A stretch of 64,000 bases of DNA from Pseudoxanthomonas suwonensis (GTDB lineage Bacteria; Pseudomonadota; Gammaproteobacteria; Xanthomonadales; Xanthomonadaceae), in NCBI RefSeq assembly GCF_000972865.1, contig NZ_CP011144.1, forward strand, positions 1,860,001 through 1,924,000, written 5' to 3'. The notes beneath the pieces are model-generated. The model was not told the origin of the DNA. It did not search any database and saw nothing but the letters and a program-made list of their open reading frames with translations. This document shows positions 63,142 to 64,000 of this stretch, piece after piece (within the stretch, counting starts at the first letter, position 1; every line of letters starts with the position of its first letter). Both the position numbers and the translations under genes were made by a program.

Positions 63142-64000
63142 TCAGTCTTCAGCTGCGATCCGGCCCTGTTCCACGTGGAACAGGCGGTAGCCGTCGCGGT
63201 CCACCGCAAGGGCCTGCGGGATCTCGGTGGCGGTGACGAACAGCTGCAGGTCGGGCTGGTCGCGCAGGAAGGCCAGCACCCGCTGCTGGTGTTCCCGGTC
63301 CAGTTCGGACGGCAGGTCGTCCAGGGCAATCACCGGCCATTGCCCGCGCCGGCCGGCGTAATCGCTGGCCTGGGCCAGGAGCATGGCCAGCGCGGTGAGT
63401 TTGGTCTGGCCGCGCGACAGGGCTTCGCGGCCCGGCAGGCCGGCCAGCTGCACACTCCAGTCCGCCCGGTGCGGGCCGACGCCGGTATGGCCGCTGGCGC
63501 GGTCGCGGTCGCGGGCCAGCAGCAGGGCGTCGGCCAGGGAAAGCTCCTGGCGGCGCCAGCCAGGCTGGAAGTCGAGCCCGCGCAGGGCCAGTCCGTCGGT
63601 CAGCCTCCCCGCCACCTCCAGTACACACGGCGCCAGTTCGCCCAGGTACCGCTCACGGAACGCGGTCAGTGTTTCACCCGCCTCGGCCAGTTCGTGATCC
63701 CAGGCGTCGAGCTGGGCGTTGGACCCCCCAGCCTTGAGCAAGGCATTGCGTTGTTTCAGGGCCCGGGCATACCGCCGCCACAGCGGCAGGAAATCCTGTT
63801 CCACGTGGAACAGGCCCCAATCGAGATAGCGACGCCGGTTCTCCGCACCCCCGCTGACCAGGGCGTGGCTGCCGGGCTCGAAGGTCACCACTGCCAGGGC
63901 GGCGCACAGCTGACCGAGATGGGCGACGTCGCGCCCGTCCAGGCGCCCGGTCCATTCCTGACCCGCATGCCGCAGTCCGGCCCGCCGCTGCAACGCGGCT
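63142..64000 (-). CDS. recF: DNA replication and repair protein RecF, 5' end outside window
   Basis: The C-terminal 286 or so residues of RecF; the start lies beyond the right window edge. Visible marks are VVTFEPGSHALVSGGAENRRRYLDWGLFHVE, the signature region SRGQTKLTALAMLLAQA, and Walker B IALDDLPSELD. Family members keep a 'LLDD' type site here and load RecA at gaps. Two stretches coding for LFHVEQ are perfect parS palindromes. The order recF-gyrB places the origin (dnaA-dnaN) just to the right. Confidence 0.95.
   Translation of the reverse strand, partial: AALQRRAGLRHAGQEWTGRLDGRDVAHLGQLCAALAVVTFEPGSHALVSGGAENRRRYLDWGLFHVEQDFLPLWRRYARALKQRNALLKAGGSNAQLDAWDHELAEAGETLTAFRERYLGELAPCVLEVAGRLTDGLALRGLDFQPGWRRQELSLADALLLARDRDRASGHTGVGPHRADWSVQLAGLPGREALSRGQTKLTALAMLLAQASDYAGRRGQWPVIALDDLPSELDREHQQRVLAFLRDQPDLQLFVTATEIPQALAVDRDGYRLFHVEQGRIAAED
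63165..63184. promoter_or_regulatory. parS site 1 inside recF
   Basis: CCTGTTCCACGTGGAACAGG, a perfect 20-bp palindrome containing GTTCCACGTGGAAC, the ParB-binding parS form known from gammaproteobacteria. It encodes LFHVEQ at the end of RecF. Confidence 0.85.
63795..63814. promoter_or_regulatory. parS site 2 inside recF
   Basis: The same 20-bp perfect palindrome, 630 bases from site 1 and in the same reading frame of recF, again giving LFHVEQ. Confidence 0.85.

Overview
The window reads as a GC-rich chromosome segment of a gammaproteobacterium of the family Xanthomonadaceae (Lysobacter, Luteimonas, Pseudoxanthomonas or a close relative; the genus cannot be fixed from sequence alone). The reasons are the gene order recF-gyrB ... 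tonB-exbB-exbD1-exbD2-pdxJ near the replication origin, large TonB-dependent receptors of the Xanthomonas/Caulobacter type, GTAG-type palindromic repeats, and ATG/GTG/TTG starts behind strong GGAG sites. No rRNA, tRNA, insertion sequence or CRISPR array was seen.

Region 1 (1-14.2 kb, all minus strand): a sulfatase locus. It holds two cysteine-type sulfatases without signal peptides, a formylglycine-generating enzyme that could activate them, a DUF1254/DUF1214 protein, a HAD phosphatase, a DUF1622 membrane protein, a MASE1 histidine kinase with its NarL-type regulator, a MetA/SphA-like outer-membrane protein, a DUF2092 lipoprotein, a Gly-Pro repeat protein cut by the window edge, and a DUF202 protein with ten tandem heptads. 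Region 2 (14.5-18.8 kb, plus): a second outer-membrane barrel protein, a patatin-barrel autotransporter and a metallo-beta-lactamase-fold lipoprotein.

Region 3 (18.8-42.6 kb): a pectin utilisation locus. It holds kdgK, two TonB receptors, a family-10 pectate lyase, a 1274-residue LamG-bearing putative polysaccharide enzyme, two esterases, a FAH-family hydratase, a TRAP transporter, a LacI regulator, kduI, kduD and an SGNH acetylesterase fused to a cupin. Five copies of a 17-18 bp operator-like palindrome (core TGACACCGnT...CA) lie in front of its transcription units, so the LacI protein probably controls the whole set. The expected flow is pectin, then unsaturated uronate, DKI, KDG and KDPG. 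A KDPG aldolase is not in the window.

Region 4 (43-51 kb): the most striking part. Six minus-strand genes match the fapABCDEF functional-amyloid operon in order and type: small secreted protein, minor and major repeat subunits, C39-like periplasmic protease, FapE-like protein, and coiled-coil plus barrel exporter. The major subunit is unusually long and carries nine SYSDSF repeats and Asn-rich octads. An excellent sigma-54 promoter (GG-N10-GC) precedes the operon, and a sigma-54 activator gene converges on its far end. Three GTAG repeats separate the two and supply both stop codons.

Region 5 (51-64 kb): housekeeping genes near the origin: a PA0069-type radical SAM protein, cardiolipin synthase, pdxJ, the TonB energising system, a TPR protein, an M48 protease, a CPBP protease, gyrB and the 3' part of recF. 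The recF part contains two perfect parS palindromes.
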